From the NCBI GenBank assembly GCA_020026335.1, contig JAHHQO010000013.1, positions 1-64,000 of the forward strand: 64,000 nucleotides of DNA. Reading direction: 5' to 3'. Source of the DNA: Alistipes sp. GTDB lineage: Bacteria; Bacteroidota; Bacteroidia; Bacteroidales; Rikenellaceae. Of this stretch, positions 26,754-35,874 are shown one piece after another. Positions within the stretch are counted from its first letter, which is position 1. The number at the start of each line of letters is the position of its first letter. Both the position numbers and the translations under genes were made by a program. The notes under the pieces were generated by a model. The model ran no database searches. It saw only the letters and a program-made list of their open reading frames with translations, and was not told the origin of the DNA.

Positions 26754-28283
26754 ATGAGAAAATTTTTATCGCTTCTGTTTCTGTCGATGGTCTCTCTGGG
26801 CGTGAGTGCCGAAGAAGACAATAATAACGGTGTCGGAAACTCCGACCGTTTCGATTACATCCTCCGCCGCAATGCGTGGAGCGAGGGCGTCCATGCCACG
26901 GGTATCCTCCGCGACACGGTGAGCCGCTCCTATGCCGAAATCTTCCTGCGCAAGGACAACGGCGGTTTTGTCGACCTCTCGTCATCGGACGACAGCTGGA
27001 ATGCAGGTGTCACCACTTCGTCGGTGCGCCACTTCGAGAAGGTCTCCTTTTCGGGCAGCTTCTCCTATGATTATTTCGATGGTCGCCATATGTGTGGCTC
27101 GATGTTTGTGCGTCCGGGTTTCTATCCGGTCGATATTCTGGAGTTTACCCCCGGCCGTAAGGTGAAGGAGACCTACGCCTTCACGGGCAACGTGGCTGCT
27201 CCTCTGGCGGAGCACTGGGCAGTGGGTCTCGACATCGACTTCACTGCCAACAACTACGCCAAGCGTAAGGACTTGCGCCACAAAAATATCCGTCTGGATT
27301 TCGACATCGCACCCGGTGTGATGTACCGCAACGGTGAGTTTGCCGTGGCGGCCGCCTATCTGCTCCACCTCGACCGCGAGAAGGTGGAAGCCGAGCAGGT
27401 GGGGGCTTCGGTCGAGGGCTACAAGGCCTTCTTCGACCGCGGTCTGCGCTTCGGTTCGCTGCAATTGTGGGAGAGTAACGACCTGCACCTCACCACCCCC
27501 GGTGTGCAGGGCTTCCCCCTCAAACAGACCCTCCACGGAGTGTCGGTGGCTGCCGAGTACGGGGCTTTGTACGGCGATGTGGAGTATCGCACGGGTAGCG
27601 GTAATTCGGGCGAGCGCGACATCATCTGGCACGAGTTCGACACCGACAAGGTCGATGCACGCATGGTGCTGCACCTCTCCTCGTCATCGTTTCAGCACTT
27701 CTTGCGTGGTCGTGTGGGCTGGTCGAAGGTGCGCAACCGCGAGAATATCCTCTCGTTCGAGAATATCGAGGGTGTGAGCCGTCCCGTCAATCACGGTTCG
27801 GTGCCCGTCTTCGAGGGTCGCAGACTGGAGACCGGTGCGGAGTATGAACTCAAGGACGAGCGCAACGACTTGCGTCTGGCAGGTCAGTATGTCTTCACCA
27901 ACCGCTCGTCATTCCTCATGTACCCCTATGCCAAGGGTCAGCGTCTGCACTACACGGTGCTCACGGCCGACTACCTGCGCACGCTGGGACATTGGGAGCT
28001 GTCGGTGAACATGATGGTGAGAACGGGCGGTTGCCGTGACACGGAGTCCCTGTTCGAGGAGCCTGCCACACCGGGTACTTATCCCGGCCGTCTGACCGAC
28101 TTCTACAATGCCGAGAACGAATACGCCACAGCCAACCGCATGGGGTTGGGTGCTTCGTTGCGCCGCAATATCCACCGCTTCTACATCGACCTGTCGGTGA
28201 ACTGGGAGCACGGATTCAACCTCCATTACCTGCCCGAGGCCAACCGCGAGAGCGTGATGCTGCGTGTGGGTTACAACTTTTAA
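26754..28283 (+). CDS. DUF6850 outer-membrane beta-barrel protein
   Basis: A 509-aa protein; the ATG at 26754 (MRKFLSLLFL) lies 4 bp after the DUF4876 stop and begins a signal peptide, whereas a frame start at 26718 would overlap. Alternating aromatic/hydrophobic strands and the C-terminal YNF are typical of outer-membrane barrels. The family is named only as DUF6850. Its tight coupling to the TonB receptor and DUF4876 gene implies a shared role in uptake. Confidence 0.85.
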   Translation: MRKFLSLLFLSMVSLGVSAEEDNNNGVGNSDRFDYILRRNAWSEGVHATGILRDTVSRSYAEIFLRKDNGGFVDLSSSDDSWNAGVTTSSVRHFEKVSFSGSFSYDYFDGRHMCGSMFVRPGFYPVDILEFTPGRKVKETYAFTGNVAAPLAEHWAVGLDIDFTANNYAKRKDLRHKNIRLDFDIAPGVMYRNGEFAVAAAYLLHLDREKVEAEQVGASVEGYKAFFDRGLRFGSLQLWESNDLHLTTPGVQGFPLKQTLHGVSVAAEYGALYGDVEYRTGSGNSGERDIIWHEFDTDKVDARMVLHLSSSSFQHFLRGRVGWSKVRNRENILSFENIEGVSRPVNHGSVPVFEGRRLETGAEYELKDERNDLRLAGQYVFTNRSSFLMYPYAKGQRLHYTVLTADYLRTLGHWELSVNMMVRTGGCRDTESLFEEPATPGTYPGRLTDFYNAENEYATANRMGLGASLRRNIHRFYIDLSVNWEHGFNLHYLPEANRESVMLRVGYNF

Positions 28284-28319
28284 TCGAGTGACAACAAACA
28301 ATAATTTAATATCAAGACT

Positions 28320-29891
28320 ATGAAAAAGATTTTATTCTCTGTCGCAGCTGCTGCGCTGATGTTTGCCGGCTGTTCGAGCGATGAGGAGGGTGCTTTGGGC
28401 AGTCAGATGCATTTGAGCATCAACCCCACAATTGCCAATCCTCAGGTGATGCCTACATCTCGTGTTACCGATACCGACTTTGAGGCCGGTGACAAGATTG
28501 GTCTTCGTGTGAAGATGACCACCGGTGTGGAGTTCCTCGCCAACGAGCCGATGGTATATGATGCTGCGCAGGGTCTGTTCACCTCGTCGAAGAACTGGTA
28601 CGAGGATATCAACCTCACTTCGGATTTGTTCGCTTACCACCCCTTTGTTGAGGGTGCAGCCCTTCCCACCAACTTTGAGGTGAAGCTCGACCAGAGCGCA
28701 GAGGGTTACGCACAGAGCGACCTGCTCGTAGCAATGAAGTCGAAGGTGAATCCTACCACTGCTGCCACTCAGATGACTTTCAGCCACAAGATGGCTCGTC
28801 TGATTATCGACATCAAGTCGAATACTTCGGGTTATGACATCTCGAAGGTCGAAATCCTCGGTGTTGCCACCGCAGGTACACTCAACCTCGAGAACGGTGA
28901 GGTGACTGCCGCTTCGGCACTCCAGAATGTGATTGCCCACACCGCACAGGCCAACAAGATGTACTACGCTCTGGTCATGCCTCAGGCAGGTGTGAAGATG
29001 AGTGTGAAGGTAACCACCGCCGATGGTCAGTCGCGCACCTACTCGTTGCAGGCTACCGACCTCAAGTCGGGTGAGAACCGCCGTCTGGCTACCGATGTAA
29101 AGCCTGTCAGCATCAACGTAACCATCTCGGGCCCCATTAACCAGTGGGTTGACGGTGAGGACCTCATCATCGATGGTGGCGAGACTCCTGCCGAGCAGAA
29201 TGTTGTAGAGTGGGGTGGTGTGAAGTACAAGACCGTCACTCTGTCGAACGGTCAGGTATGGATGGCCGAGAACCTCCGTTATCTGCCCGCAGGCAAGACC
29301 GCTTCGTCAAATCCTGCTGACGGCAGTGGCGTTTGGTTGCCCTGTAATTTGCAGAAGGCGGCTGATGCTTCGCGCGTAGAGACCGATGGTTACTATTACA
29401 GCTATCCCGTACTGTTGGGTATCGAGGGTGAGAAGTTCACTGCCGAGAACTACAACAAGTATGAGGGTGCACAGGGTATCTGCCCCAAGGGCTGGCACGT
29501 TCCCACCGAGGCGGATTGGGCGAAGCTCACCGATCAGGGTTCGGAGTTCTATACCGACGAGCAGAAGGGTGCTTTCCTGCCTCTGCTTGCCAAGGCAGGT
29601 ATGAACATCACCGGTCTGGGTTATATTAACGGTGCTACCGCTACCACTACTCCTGTGTATATGGCTAACGAGTCGAAGGCACCCGATGGTGCTGGTAAGT
29701 TCGGTATGGCTTACTACGCATCTTCGACCAGCCAGTCTATCGACTTCAACACCGCAGGTAAGCCCGAGTCGGGTATCAAGAAGATTGGTTACCGTGCTGC
29801 GATGGTGACTTACAATGCCAATTACAACCGTCTGACCATTGCCAATCAGATGGCATACGGTGCAGCACCTGTTCGTTGCGTGAAGGACTAA
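28320..29891 (+). CDS. Fimbrillin-like lipoprotein with C-terminal FISUMP domain
   Basis: A 523-aa lipoprotein with lipobox MFAGC (Cys18). Residues about 30-270 look like a fimbrillin/Mfa-type domain (TDTDFEAGDKIGL, FSHKMARLIIDIKS). Residues about 295-523 are a FISUMP domain (Fibrobacter succinogenes major paralogous family), with NGQVWMAENLRYLP, GICPKGWHVPTEADW and the ending GAAPVRCVKD. Such proteins are surface-exposed and may bind ligands or form fibres; FISUMP function is poorly known. It lies 36 bp after the DUF6850 gene and is followed by a terminator, so it is probably the last gene of the receptor operon. Confidence 0.88.
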   Translation: MKKILFSVAAAALMFAGCSSDEEGALGSQMHLSINPTIANPQVMPTSRVTDTDFEAGDKIGLRVKMTTGVEFLANEPMVYDAAQGLFTSSKNWYEDINLTSDLFAYHPFVEGAALPTNFEVKLDQSAEGYAQSDLLVAMKSKVNPTTAATQMTFSHKMARLIIDIKSNTSGYDISKVEILGVATAGTLNLENGEVTAASALQNVIAHTAQANKMYYALVMPQAGVKMSVKVTTADGQSRTYSLQATDLKSGENRRLATDVKPVSINVTISGPINQWVDGEDLIIDGGETPAEQNVVEWGGVKYKTVTLSNGQVWMAENLRYLPAGKTASSNPADGSGVWLPCNLQKAADASRVETDGYYYSYPVLLGIEGEKFTAENYNKYEGAQGICPKGWHVPTEADWAKLTDQGSEFYTDEQKGAFLPLLAKAGMNITGLGYINGATATTTPVYMANESKAPDGAGKFGMAYYASSTSQSIDFNTAGKPESGIKKIGYRAAMVTYNANYNRLTIANQMAYGAAPVRCVKD

Positions 29892-29930
29892 CCGATTTCT
29901 CTCTTTAGGAGAAATTCTCCGATAAAAACC

Positions 29931-29974
29931 ATACGGGATGATGAAAAGTCATTCCGTATTGTTTTTTATTTTTT
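29931..29974 (+). terminator. Terminator of the receptor operon
   Basis: ATACGGGATGA and TCATTCCGTAT pair (one G-T) around a short loop, followed by a long T-rich run. Confidence 0.85.
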
Positions 29975-29976
29975 AG

Positions 29977-29984
29977 TATCTTTG
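29977..29984 (+). promoter_or_regulatory. -7 box of the polyferredoxin gene
   Basis: TATCTTTG directly after the terminator. It places the transcription start near 29990, after an in-frame ATG at 29986, and supports the ATG at 30022. Confidence 0.6.
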
Positions 29985-30021
29985 CATGAAGAACACGACA
30001 CAAACAACACAATACATATTA

Positions 30022-31983
30022 ATGAAACGCAAACAAAACTATCCCAGACTCCTGCTTCAGTGGGGAGTCTTTGTGGCTATTGTCCTCACCGTTGGGTGGG
30101 CGGCAGTGAGCGAACAGACGGTCGATGTCGAAAAATATTGCCCGTTTGGAGGTCTTCAGGCATTTGGTACTTTTCTGATTAACAATTCGCTGGCCTGCTC
30201 GATGTCGATGGTGCAGATTGCCATGGGCCTGGTGCTGGCTGTCGGAGTGATTTTCTTCTCCAAACTTTTCTGTGGTTATCTCTGCCCGTTGGGTACACTC
30301 GGCGAGGCGATGGGGCGCGTGGGGCAGAAACTCCGCCTGCAAATCAACATCGTCCCCGGCGGTATTGCCGACCGACTGCTGCGCGGTGTGAAATACGCCC
30401 TGCTGTTCACCATTCTCTACAATACGTTCCTCACCAGCGAGCTGTTCTGCAAGAAGCTCGACCCCTACTATGCCATGGCTACGGGCTTTCTGGGCGAAAT
30501 CGTGGTGTGGATGACGGTGGTGACTCTCTGCCTGCTCTTTGTGGGCGGTTTCTTCGTCAAGATGTTCTGGTGCAAATACATCTGTCCGCTGGGGGCTGCC
30601 AGCAATATCTTCAAATACTTCTTCCTGCTCATCATCGCCGGTCTCGTGGCGTGGATTCTCGGCCTGCTGGGGCTGGAGAGTGTGTGGGTGTGGATTTTGG
30701 CTGCGGTGTGCGTGAGTGCCGCCCTGCTCGAAATCTTCACGCTCCGCAGCTGGGGCGCACCGACCATGACCATCGTGCGTGACGATGACGCCTGCAACGG
30801 TTGCGGTCTGTGTCAGAAAAGATGTCCTTACAGCATCGCAGTCCCCGATTTGACCAAGGTGCGCCACATCGACTGCACGCTGTGCGGCGAGTGTGTGTCA
30901 TCGTGTCATGCCGATGCCTTGCAGGTGGGCGGTAAGCATTCGATGCGCTATGTGCCCTTCGTGATGACGGTGGTGCTCTTTGTTATCGCCGTGGTGCTGG
31001 GTCAGACGGTCGAACTGCCGACCATCGACCTCAAATGGGGCAACTACGAGCAGTTGGAGAGCGAGAACAGAGTGAAGAGTTACAGCCTTGACGGTCTGCA
31101 ATCCATCAAGTGCTACGGCTCGTCGAGTGCCTTGGCAATGAAGATGGAGAAGATGCAGGGCGTGGTGGGTCTCAAGACCTTCGTGCGCCGTCACGGCGTG
31201 GAGATTTTCTATGACGAGCGTCTGACCGACACCGTGAAACTCAAGCGTGCCCTTTTTACCCCCATGACCCGCAAGTATAAGAACCCGACCGCCGAGATGA
31301 CGGAGCTGAAGGTGGTGAAACTGGGTGTCGAGGGTCTTCACGACCGTATGGATTTGGTCTATTTCGGTATGGCTCTGCAACGTGTGAAGAGCATCTACGG
31401 CTTCACGGCGGAGTTCTCCTGCCCCGTGGATGTGACGCTGTACTGCGCTCCCGATGCCGTACCCGATGAGGATACCCTGCGCGAGGTTATCGAAGCCGAG
31501 GAGCTGGTCTTCCCCACCAAGACCGAAACCAAGGTCTTCCCCATGCACAACGAGTTGAGAAGCTACCGCGAGGAGGGTGTGGTGTCGAGTCAGGAGTTCT
31601 CGGAGGTGATGTTCCGCGAGATAAAGGCACTTTCGGGTCGCTACTCGAAGCATATCGCGGCGTGCAGCGATGAGGAGAAATATCCGCGTGCCATCTACGA
31701 ATTGGAGTACAAAGCCATCGAACACGTCCCCGTGAGAGGTGGTTTCCCCTACTTCAAGAGCTTCCTTTCGGGCAAGGAGGGTATCCTCTCGGTGGATTTG
31801 GCACTCAAGGGTACGATGCCCGTCATTCGTCTGACCTATGTCTCCACGATGTGGGACGATGCCCGCATCTGGAAAGAGATTTTCAATGCCCCCTCGTGGA
31901 CCATTCACATGGTGGACGGCACTACAAAGGAGATGCCTCCCAAGATGAAATTCGTGAAGGAGGGACATACGCTTTCGGAGTAA
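30022..31983 (+). CDS. Membrane polyferredoxin (NapH/NosR/CcoG-like) with unusual C-terminal domain
   Basis: A 653-aa protein starting at 30022. Several membrane helices (about 10-250) carry paired Cys motifs: CPFGGLQAFGTF, CGYLCPLGTLGE and CKYICPLGAAS, typical of NapH/NosR/CcoG-type proteins. Two [4Fe-4S] motifs follow: CNGCGLCQKRCPYSI and CTLCGECVSSCHAD. After a last helix comes a periplasmic or extracytoplasmic region of about 310 residues, including a stretch resembling a heavy-metal-associated fold but without its CxxC. It should move electrons across or along the inner membrane. Its place after the receptor operon suggests reduction of an imported metal or cofactor, which is inference. 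Confidence 0.85.
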   Translation: MKRKQNYPRLLLQWGVFVAIVLTVGWAAVSEQTVDVEKYCPFGGLQAFGTFLINNSLACSMSMVQIAMGLVLAVGVIFFSKLFCGYLCPLGTLGEAMGRVGQKLRLQINIVPGGIADRLLRGVKYALLFTILYNTFLTSELFCKKLDPYYAMATGFLGEIVVWMTVVTLCLLFVGGFFVKMFWCKYICPLGAASNIFKYFFLLIIAGLVAWILGLLGLESVWVWILAAVCVSAALLEIFTLRSWGAPTMTIVRDDDACNGCGLCQKRCPYSIAVPDLTKVRHIDCTLCGECVSSCHADALQVGGKHSMRYVPFVMTVVLFVIAVVLGQTVELPTIDLKWGNYEQLESENRVKSYSLDGLQSIKCYGSSSALAMKMEKMQGVVGLKTFVRRHGVEIFYDERLTDTVKLKRALFTPMTRKYKNPTAEMTELKVVKLGVEGLHDRMDLVYFGMALQRVKSIYGFTAEFSCPVDVTLYCAPDAVPDEDTLREVIEAEELVFPTKTETKVFPMHNELRSYREEGVVSSQEFSEVMFREIKALSGRYSKHIAACSDEEKYPRAIYELEYKAIEHVPVRGGFPYFKSFLSGKEGILSVDLALKGTMPVIRLTYVSTMWDDARIWKEIFNAPSWTIHMVDGTTKEMPPKMKFVKEGHTLSE

Positions 31984-32059
31984 AAATCCGTTAGAAGAAA
32001 CGACATCCGCGCCCCGTTGAAAATGGGTCGGGGCGCAGGTGCTTAAACTATTGAATTTT

Positions 32060-34234
32060 ATGTACAGAAAATTATTTTGTTTGTTGCTGGCGGTGGTGCT
32101 GCTCGGAGGAGAGGTGCGTGCCGATGAGGGTATGTGGATGGTTCAGCATCTCGAAAAGGTCTATCCGCAACTGCGACAACGGGGTGTGAAACTTCCGCTG
32201 CATGAAATCTACAACGAGCAGGACGGTGGTGTGGCGGCTGCCGTGGTGACACTCGACGGCGGTATGGGTACGGGAAGCATGATTTCCGAGGAGGGACTCA
32301 TGATTACCAACCATCATGTGGCGTATAGCGACATCTGCGACCTTTCGACCGTGCAACGCAACTACCTCGAGGAGGGCTTCTGGGCGCGTTCGCGTGCGGA
32401 GGAGATACCCATTCGCGGCAAGAGCGTACATTTTCTGCGCAAGGTGGTCGATGTGACCGCGGAGGCGGATTCCATTGTGCGCGACATCCAATCGCGTGGC
32501 AAGTGGGGCATGATGTCGATGCGCAAGGTGGTGTCGTCCATCGAGAAAAAATATGCCCGCACGACTGACTGCGAGGTGGCGTGCGTACCCATGTGGCACG
32601 GCAAGAAGACTTACCTCTATTACTACGATGTCTATCGTGATGTGCGATTGGTGGCAGCTCCGCCGCGCGACATTGCCGCTTTTGGTGGCGACTTCGACAA
32701 CTGGACATGGCCGCAACACAAGGGTGATTTCACCATCTACCGCATCTATGCCACTCCGGAGGGGCGTCCCGCGAAGTATTCCGCGGAGAATGTGCCCCTG
32801 CGTCCGCGCCGTGTGCTGACCGTCTCCACACGTGGCGTGTCGGACGGTGACTATGCCATGGTCATCGGCTACCCGGGACGCACACAGCGTTACTCCTCGT
32901 CGTATGCCATTGCCGAGAAGCAGAACGTGACCAACCCCATCGTGGTGAAGAACCGCCACGAGCGTATGGATATTCTCCGCCACCACATGGAGCGTGACCC
33001 TGAGGTGAGGGTGAAGTATGCCGATGCGTTCTTCTCGTTGAGCAACTTCGCCGACTATGCCAAGTGGGAGAACATCTGCCTGCACCGCTTCGGTGTGGCG
33101 GACAAGCGCAGGGCGGAGGAGCGCGAGATGCAGATGTGGGTGGAGGCCGATGCCGACCGCAAGGCGAAGTATGGCGATGTGCTCTCCATGCTTCAACGCA
33201 GCTATGCCATGCGCCGCGAGGCTCAGACCAACCTCAATTATTTCCGTGAAACGTGGTTGGGCCCCTCGGTGCCCATTCTGGTGGCGAACCGTGTAAACAG
33301 CCATATCCTCAAGATGCGCCGTACCCGCCGCACGGAACTCCTGCCCGAGGATAGGGAGACGCGCAGTCTCTACCGCTTCAGCTCCCGTCTGGAGGGCGGT
33401 TATGACGCAACGACAGAGCTCGACCTGATGAAGCGTCTGACGCGCAATTTCACCGCCCACGTGCCGAGAAAGATGTGGGGCAAGGGCTTCGAGGAGATGT
33501 ACGATGCCGCGGGGGGCGATGTCGAGCGAATGATGGAGCAGGCGTTCAAGGCTTCGTTCTGCTCGTCGGCAGAGCGCTACAAGGCTTTCCTGTCGGAGAA
33601 GCGGAGCATCGACGAACTGCTGGCTGACCCTCTGGTGAAGCTGGCGGCCTCGGTCAAGACGATTAATTTCACGGGAGCGGTGATGGCGAGCGACAAACGC
33701 TCGGCAGGTTGCGACCTCCATGTCTGCGAACGCCGATACAGCGATATGCTCTACGACTACCGCGCTTCGCAAGGTGTGGTGCAGTACCCTAACGCCAACT
33801 CGACCATGCGCTTGTCGTATGGTCGTGTGAAGGACCTTCACCCCTATGACGGGGTGTGGATGTCGTTCCGCTCGACTGTTGAGGGCTATCTCGAGAAGTG
33901 GAATCCTGCGCAGTATGAGAGGACGATGAGCGACCGTATGCGCGAATTAATCGCCGCGAAAGAGTGGGGTCGTTGGGGTGAAAAGGGACAGCTCTATGTC
34001 AATTTCATCACCGACAACGACATCACGGGCGGTAATTCGGGCAGTCCCGTGCTGAATGCGCGTGGCGAGCTTATCGGATTGGCTTTTGACGGCAACCGCG
34101 AGTCGATGGCGGGAGGGGTGTGGTTCCACCCCGAACTCTCGCGCACGGTGTGTGTGGACATTCGTTTCGTGATGTGGGTTCTCGAAAAATATGCCGGTGC
34201 CGATGATTTGATTGCCGAGATGCGACTGAAGTAG
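32060..34234 (+). CDS. S46-family dipeptidyl-peptidase, DPP7-like
   Basis: A 724-aa exported serine peptidase; the ATG at 32060 begins a signal peptide ending near VRADE. The catalytic triad is visible: His in TNHHVAY (85-86), Asp in GGDFDNWTWPQHKGDF, and Ser in GNSGSPVLN. The residue 18 positions after the Ser, which sets P1 preference in Porphyromonas enzymes, is Gly (AFDGN), as in DPP7; DPP11 has Arg there. It therefore probably removes dipeptides with hydrophobic P1 residues in the periplasm, feeding peptide catabolism. It has its own terminator. Confidence 0.93.
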   Translation: MYRKLFCLLLAVVLLGGEVRADEGMWMVQHLEKVYPQLRQRGVKLPLHEIYNEQDGGVAAAVVTLDGGMGTGSMISEEGLMITNHHVAYSDICDLSTVQRNYLEEGFWARSRAEEIPIRGKSVHFLRKVVDVTAEADSIVRDIQSRGKWGMMSMRKVVSSIEKKYARTTDCEVACVPMWHGKKTYLYYYDVYRDVRLVAAPPRDIAAFGGDFDNWTWPQHKGDFTIYRIYATPEGRPAKYSAENVPLRPRRVLTVSTRGVSDGDYAMVIGYPGRTQRYSSSYAIAEKQNVTNPIVVKNRHERMDILRHHMERDPEVRVKYADAFFSLSNFADYAKWENICLHRFGVADKRRAEEREMQMWVEADADRKAKYGDVLSMLQRSYAMRREAQTNLNYFRETWLGPSVPILVANRVNSHILKMRRTRRTELLPEDRETRSLYRFSSRLEGGYDATTELDLMKRLTRNFTAHVPRKMWGKGFEEMYDAAGGDVERMMEQAFKASFCSSAERYKAFLSEKRSIDELLADPLVKLAASVKTINFTGAVMASDKRSAGCDLHVCERRYSDMLYDYRASQGVVQYPNANSTMRLSYGRVKDLHPYDGVWMSFRSTVEGYLEKWNPAQYERTMSDRMRELIAAKEWGRWGEKGQLYVNFITDNDITGGNSGSPVLNARGELIGLAFDGNRESMAGGVWFHPELSRTVCVDIRFVMWVLEKYAGADDLIAEMRLK

Positions 34235-34254
34235 TCGGACGACTGAAGATAGAG

Positions 34255-34291
34255 GAGCGAAATCCCGTGATGGGGTTTCGCTCTTTTTTTT
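34255..34291 (+). terminator. Terminator after the S46 peptidase
   Basis: GAGCGAAATCCC and GGGGTTTCGCTC form a strong stem followed by eight T. Confidence 0.9.
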
Positions 34292-34368
34292 GGGGTAGAA
34301 ATGTTGAGCGCGGTGGCTTGTTTCTCTCCGCCCCTATGCCTCTCCTCCCCCTCCTCGCGAAAGGGCAT

Positions 34369-34403
34369 AAAAAAACGACTCACAGAAATCTGTAAGTCGT
34401 TTA
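34369..34403 (-). terminator. Terminator of tRNA-Arg copy 1
   Basis: On the minus strand AACGACTTACAGA and TCTGTGAGTCGTT pair, followed by a T-run. It begins just after the tRNA 3' end and is duplicated after the second copy. Confidence 0.85.
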
Positions 34404-34405
34404 AG

Positions 34406-34479
34406 TGACGCCGACAGGACTCAAACCTGTAACCTTTTGATCCGTAGTCAAATGCTCTATTCAATTAAGCTACGGCGCC
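34406..34479 (-). tRNA. tRNA-Arg(ACG), copy 1
   Basis: 74 nt on the minus strand. The acceptor stem GGCGCCG pairs with CGGCGTC (one G-T), the anticodon stem-loop is TTTGA-CTACGGA-TCAAA with anticodon ACG, and the T arm contains GGTTTGAGTCC. The discriminator base is A, and CCA is not encoded. A34 would be edited to inosine to read CGU/CGC/CGA. The sequence is identical to the copy at 34915-34988. Confidence 0.96.
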
Positions 34480-34497
34480 ATTTTTTGATTGCGATTG

Positions 34498-34505
34498 CAA
34501 ATGTA
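34498..34505 (-). promoter_or_regulatory. -7 box of tRNA-Arg copy 1
   Basis: TACATTTG on the minus strand, 18 bp before the tRNA 5' end. The equivalent box before copy 2 is TATATTTG. Confidence 0.65.
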
Positions 34506-34870
34506 GTGTAAATTTTCTGTTCCTCCAAATTTATGGGGTAAAATATTACAATGTGAACAGCATAAATAGGTTTTTCAACAAAATATGGAGGATTTGAACT
34601 TTTATTGCGACTGTCGAGTGGGGTAGTGTCGGAAATGAAATATCGTCCCCTGCCTGTTTTCGTCCTGCCGTTCCCGTTCTCGTTCTCGTAACCGACAACT
34701 GCCGGCTTGTCGGCAGGGTGTCTCTTTTGTGACCTCGCCTGCGCCGTCACTTTCCGCTCACACCTTGCACCTCGTCAGCTTGCTCGCCGTCACCCTCTCT
34801 TGTCATCTCTCACGCCGTGTCGCCATCACCTCTCACGCCGTCATACTTCTCGCCCCCCCCCTCGCGGAAA
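34506..34870. other. Spacer between the two tRNA-Arg genes
   Basis: About 365 bp with no convincing gene. The right end carries a C-rich stretch followed by a copy of the GCATAAA-terminator block also seen after tRNA copy 1, so it is part of the duplicated unit. Confidence 0.5.
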
Positions 34871-34875
34871 AGGGC

Positions 34876-34912
34876 ATAAAAAAAACGACTCACAAAATTT
34901 GTAAGTCGTTTC
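34876..34912 (-). terminator. Terminator of tRNA-Arg copy 2
   Basis: On the minus strand AAACGACTTACAAA and TTTGTGAGTCGTTT pair, then T-run. Compensating changes relative to the copy-1 hairpin (C-G to A-T at the tip) keep the stem. Confidence 0.85.
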
Positions 34913-34914
34913 AG

Positions 34915-34988
34915 TGACGCCGACAGGACTCAAACCTGTAACCTTTTGATCCGTAGTCAAATGCTCTATTCAATTAAGCTACGGCGCC
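34915..34988 (-). tRNA. tRNA-Arg(ACG), copy 2
   Basis: Identical over 74 nt to copy 1, with the same anticodon ACG and no encoded CCA. The unit of promoter, tRNA and terminator is duplicated in tandem with a 509-bp period. Confidence 0.96.
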
Positions 34989-35006
34989 ATTTTTTGATTG
35001 CGAGTG

Positions 35007-35014
35007 CAAATATA
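35007..35014 (-). promoter_or_regulatory. -7 box of tRNA-Arg copy 2
   Basis: TATATTTG on the minus strand, 18 bp before the tRNA 5' end, the same spacing as copy 1. Confidence 0.65.
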
Positions 35015-35154
35015 GGGCATTTCTTCGTACCGTGCAAATTTTTGGGGTGAAATTTTTGTAAGAATTTTTATTTTATCTCCTATTGTATTGTGGTGCAATG
35101 ATTTATGATATTAAAAATTTTGTCCTTCGAAAACTCCTCCTCACTGCTCTCAGC

Positions 35155-35772
35155 CTATTTGATGACCCTGTCGGGATTGTCGTGCAGGAACTGCTCCCAA
35201 CTTTTCGACCCCTTCTTCGAGATGGCCTTCAGCTCGCCACCCAAACCTTTTACCCTGTCGTTGCCCAGCAGGGCGTTCAGAGGTCCCGAGGTGGAGAAGT
35301 AGTGACAGAGTGCCACTGCCATGCCGTCTGTGGCGTCCAATCGCTTGGGCGGACGGTCAATGGTCAGTAGTCGGCAAATGACCGAGGCAACCTGCTCCTT
35401 GGCGGCAGAACCGCGTCCCGTGATGGCCTGCTTGATACGCATGGGGGCGTACTCCGTGACTTTGAGTCCGTGGCTCAGTGCCGCAGCCATGGCGACACCC
35501 TGTGCGCGTCCCAGCTTCAACATCGACTGCACATTCTCGCCGAAGAAGGGCGATTCGAGTGCCGCCTCCTGCGGGTGATACTCCTCGATGAGCGAACTCA
35601 CACGCTCGTAGATGTATCTCAACTTCTCGTAGGGGTCTTTCATGCGGTGGAGGTCGATGTCGCCCAACACCACCGAGCGCACGGTGCTGCCCTCTACTTC
35701 GAGGACGCCGTAGCCCATGTAGTTGGTGCCGGGGTCGATGCCCATGATGCGATATTTGTTGGTTGTGGTCAC
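35155..35772 (-). CDS. ruvC: Crossover junction endodeoxyribonuclease RuvC
   Basis: A 205-aa Holliday-junction resolvase, slightly longer than the E. coli enzyme (173 aa). Acidic active-site motifs are visible: Asp13 in GIDPGT, Glu in LESPF and the pair in RLDATDGMAVALCH. It cuts four-way junctions symmetrically with RuvAB. It lies downstream of the TlpA-like gene, but a terminator stands between them, so a separate promoter is likely. ruvA and ruvB are not in the window. Confidence 0.96.
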   Translation of the reverse strand: MTTTNKYRIMGIDPGTNYMGYGVLEVEGSTVRSVVLGDIDLHRMKDPYEKLRYIYERVSSLIEEYHPQEAALESPFFGENVQSMLKLGRAQGVAMAAALSHGLKVTEYAPMRIKQAITGRGSAAKEQVASVICRLLTIDRPPKRLDATDGMAVALCHYFSTSGPLNALLGNDRVKGLGGELKAISKKGSKSWEQFLHDNPDRVIK

Positions 35773-35808
35773 TTGTCTGATGTTTTAGTCGGGAGGGGTG
35801 GCCTCCCA

Positions 35809-35850
35809 TAAAAAAGGGAGTGACAGGAGGGCTGCTCCCGGTCACTCCCT
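35809..35850 (-). terminator. Terminator after the coaD-lpxD-TlpA operon
   Basis: Minus-strand GGGAGTGAC and GTCACTCCC enclose an 16-nt loop, followed by six T. Confidence 0.88.
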
Positions 35851-35874
35851 ATGGATTGGGTGTTGGTGGTCGGA

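Noticed and set aside
34506..34870. Small frames between the tRNA-Arg genes
   Set aside because: Low-complexity, Arg/Leu/His-rich translations over a C-rich stretch, with overlapping frames and no homology visible.
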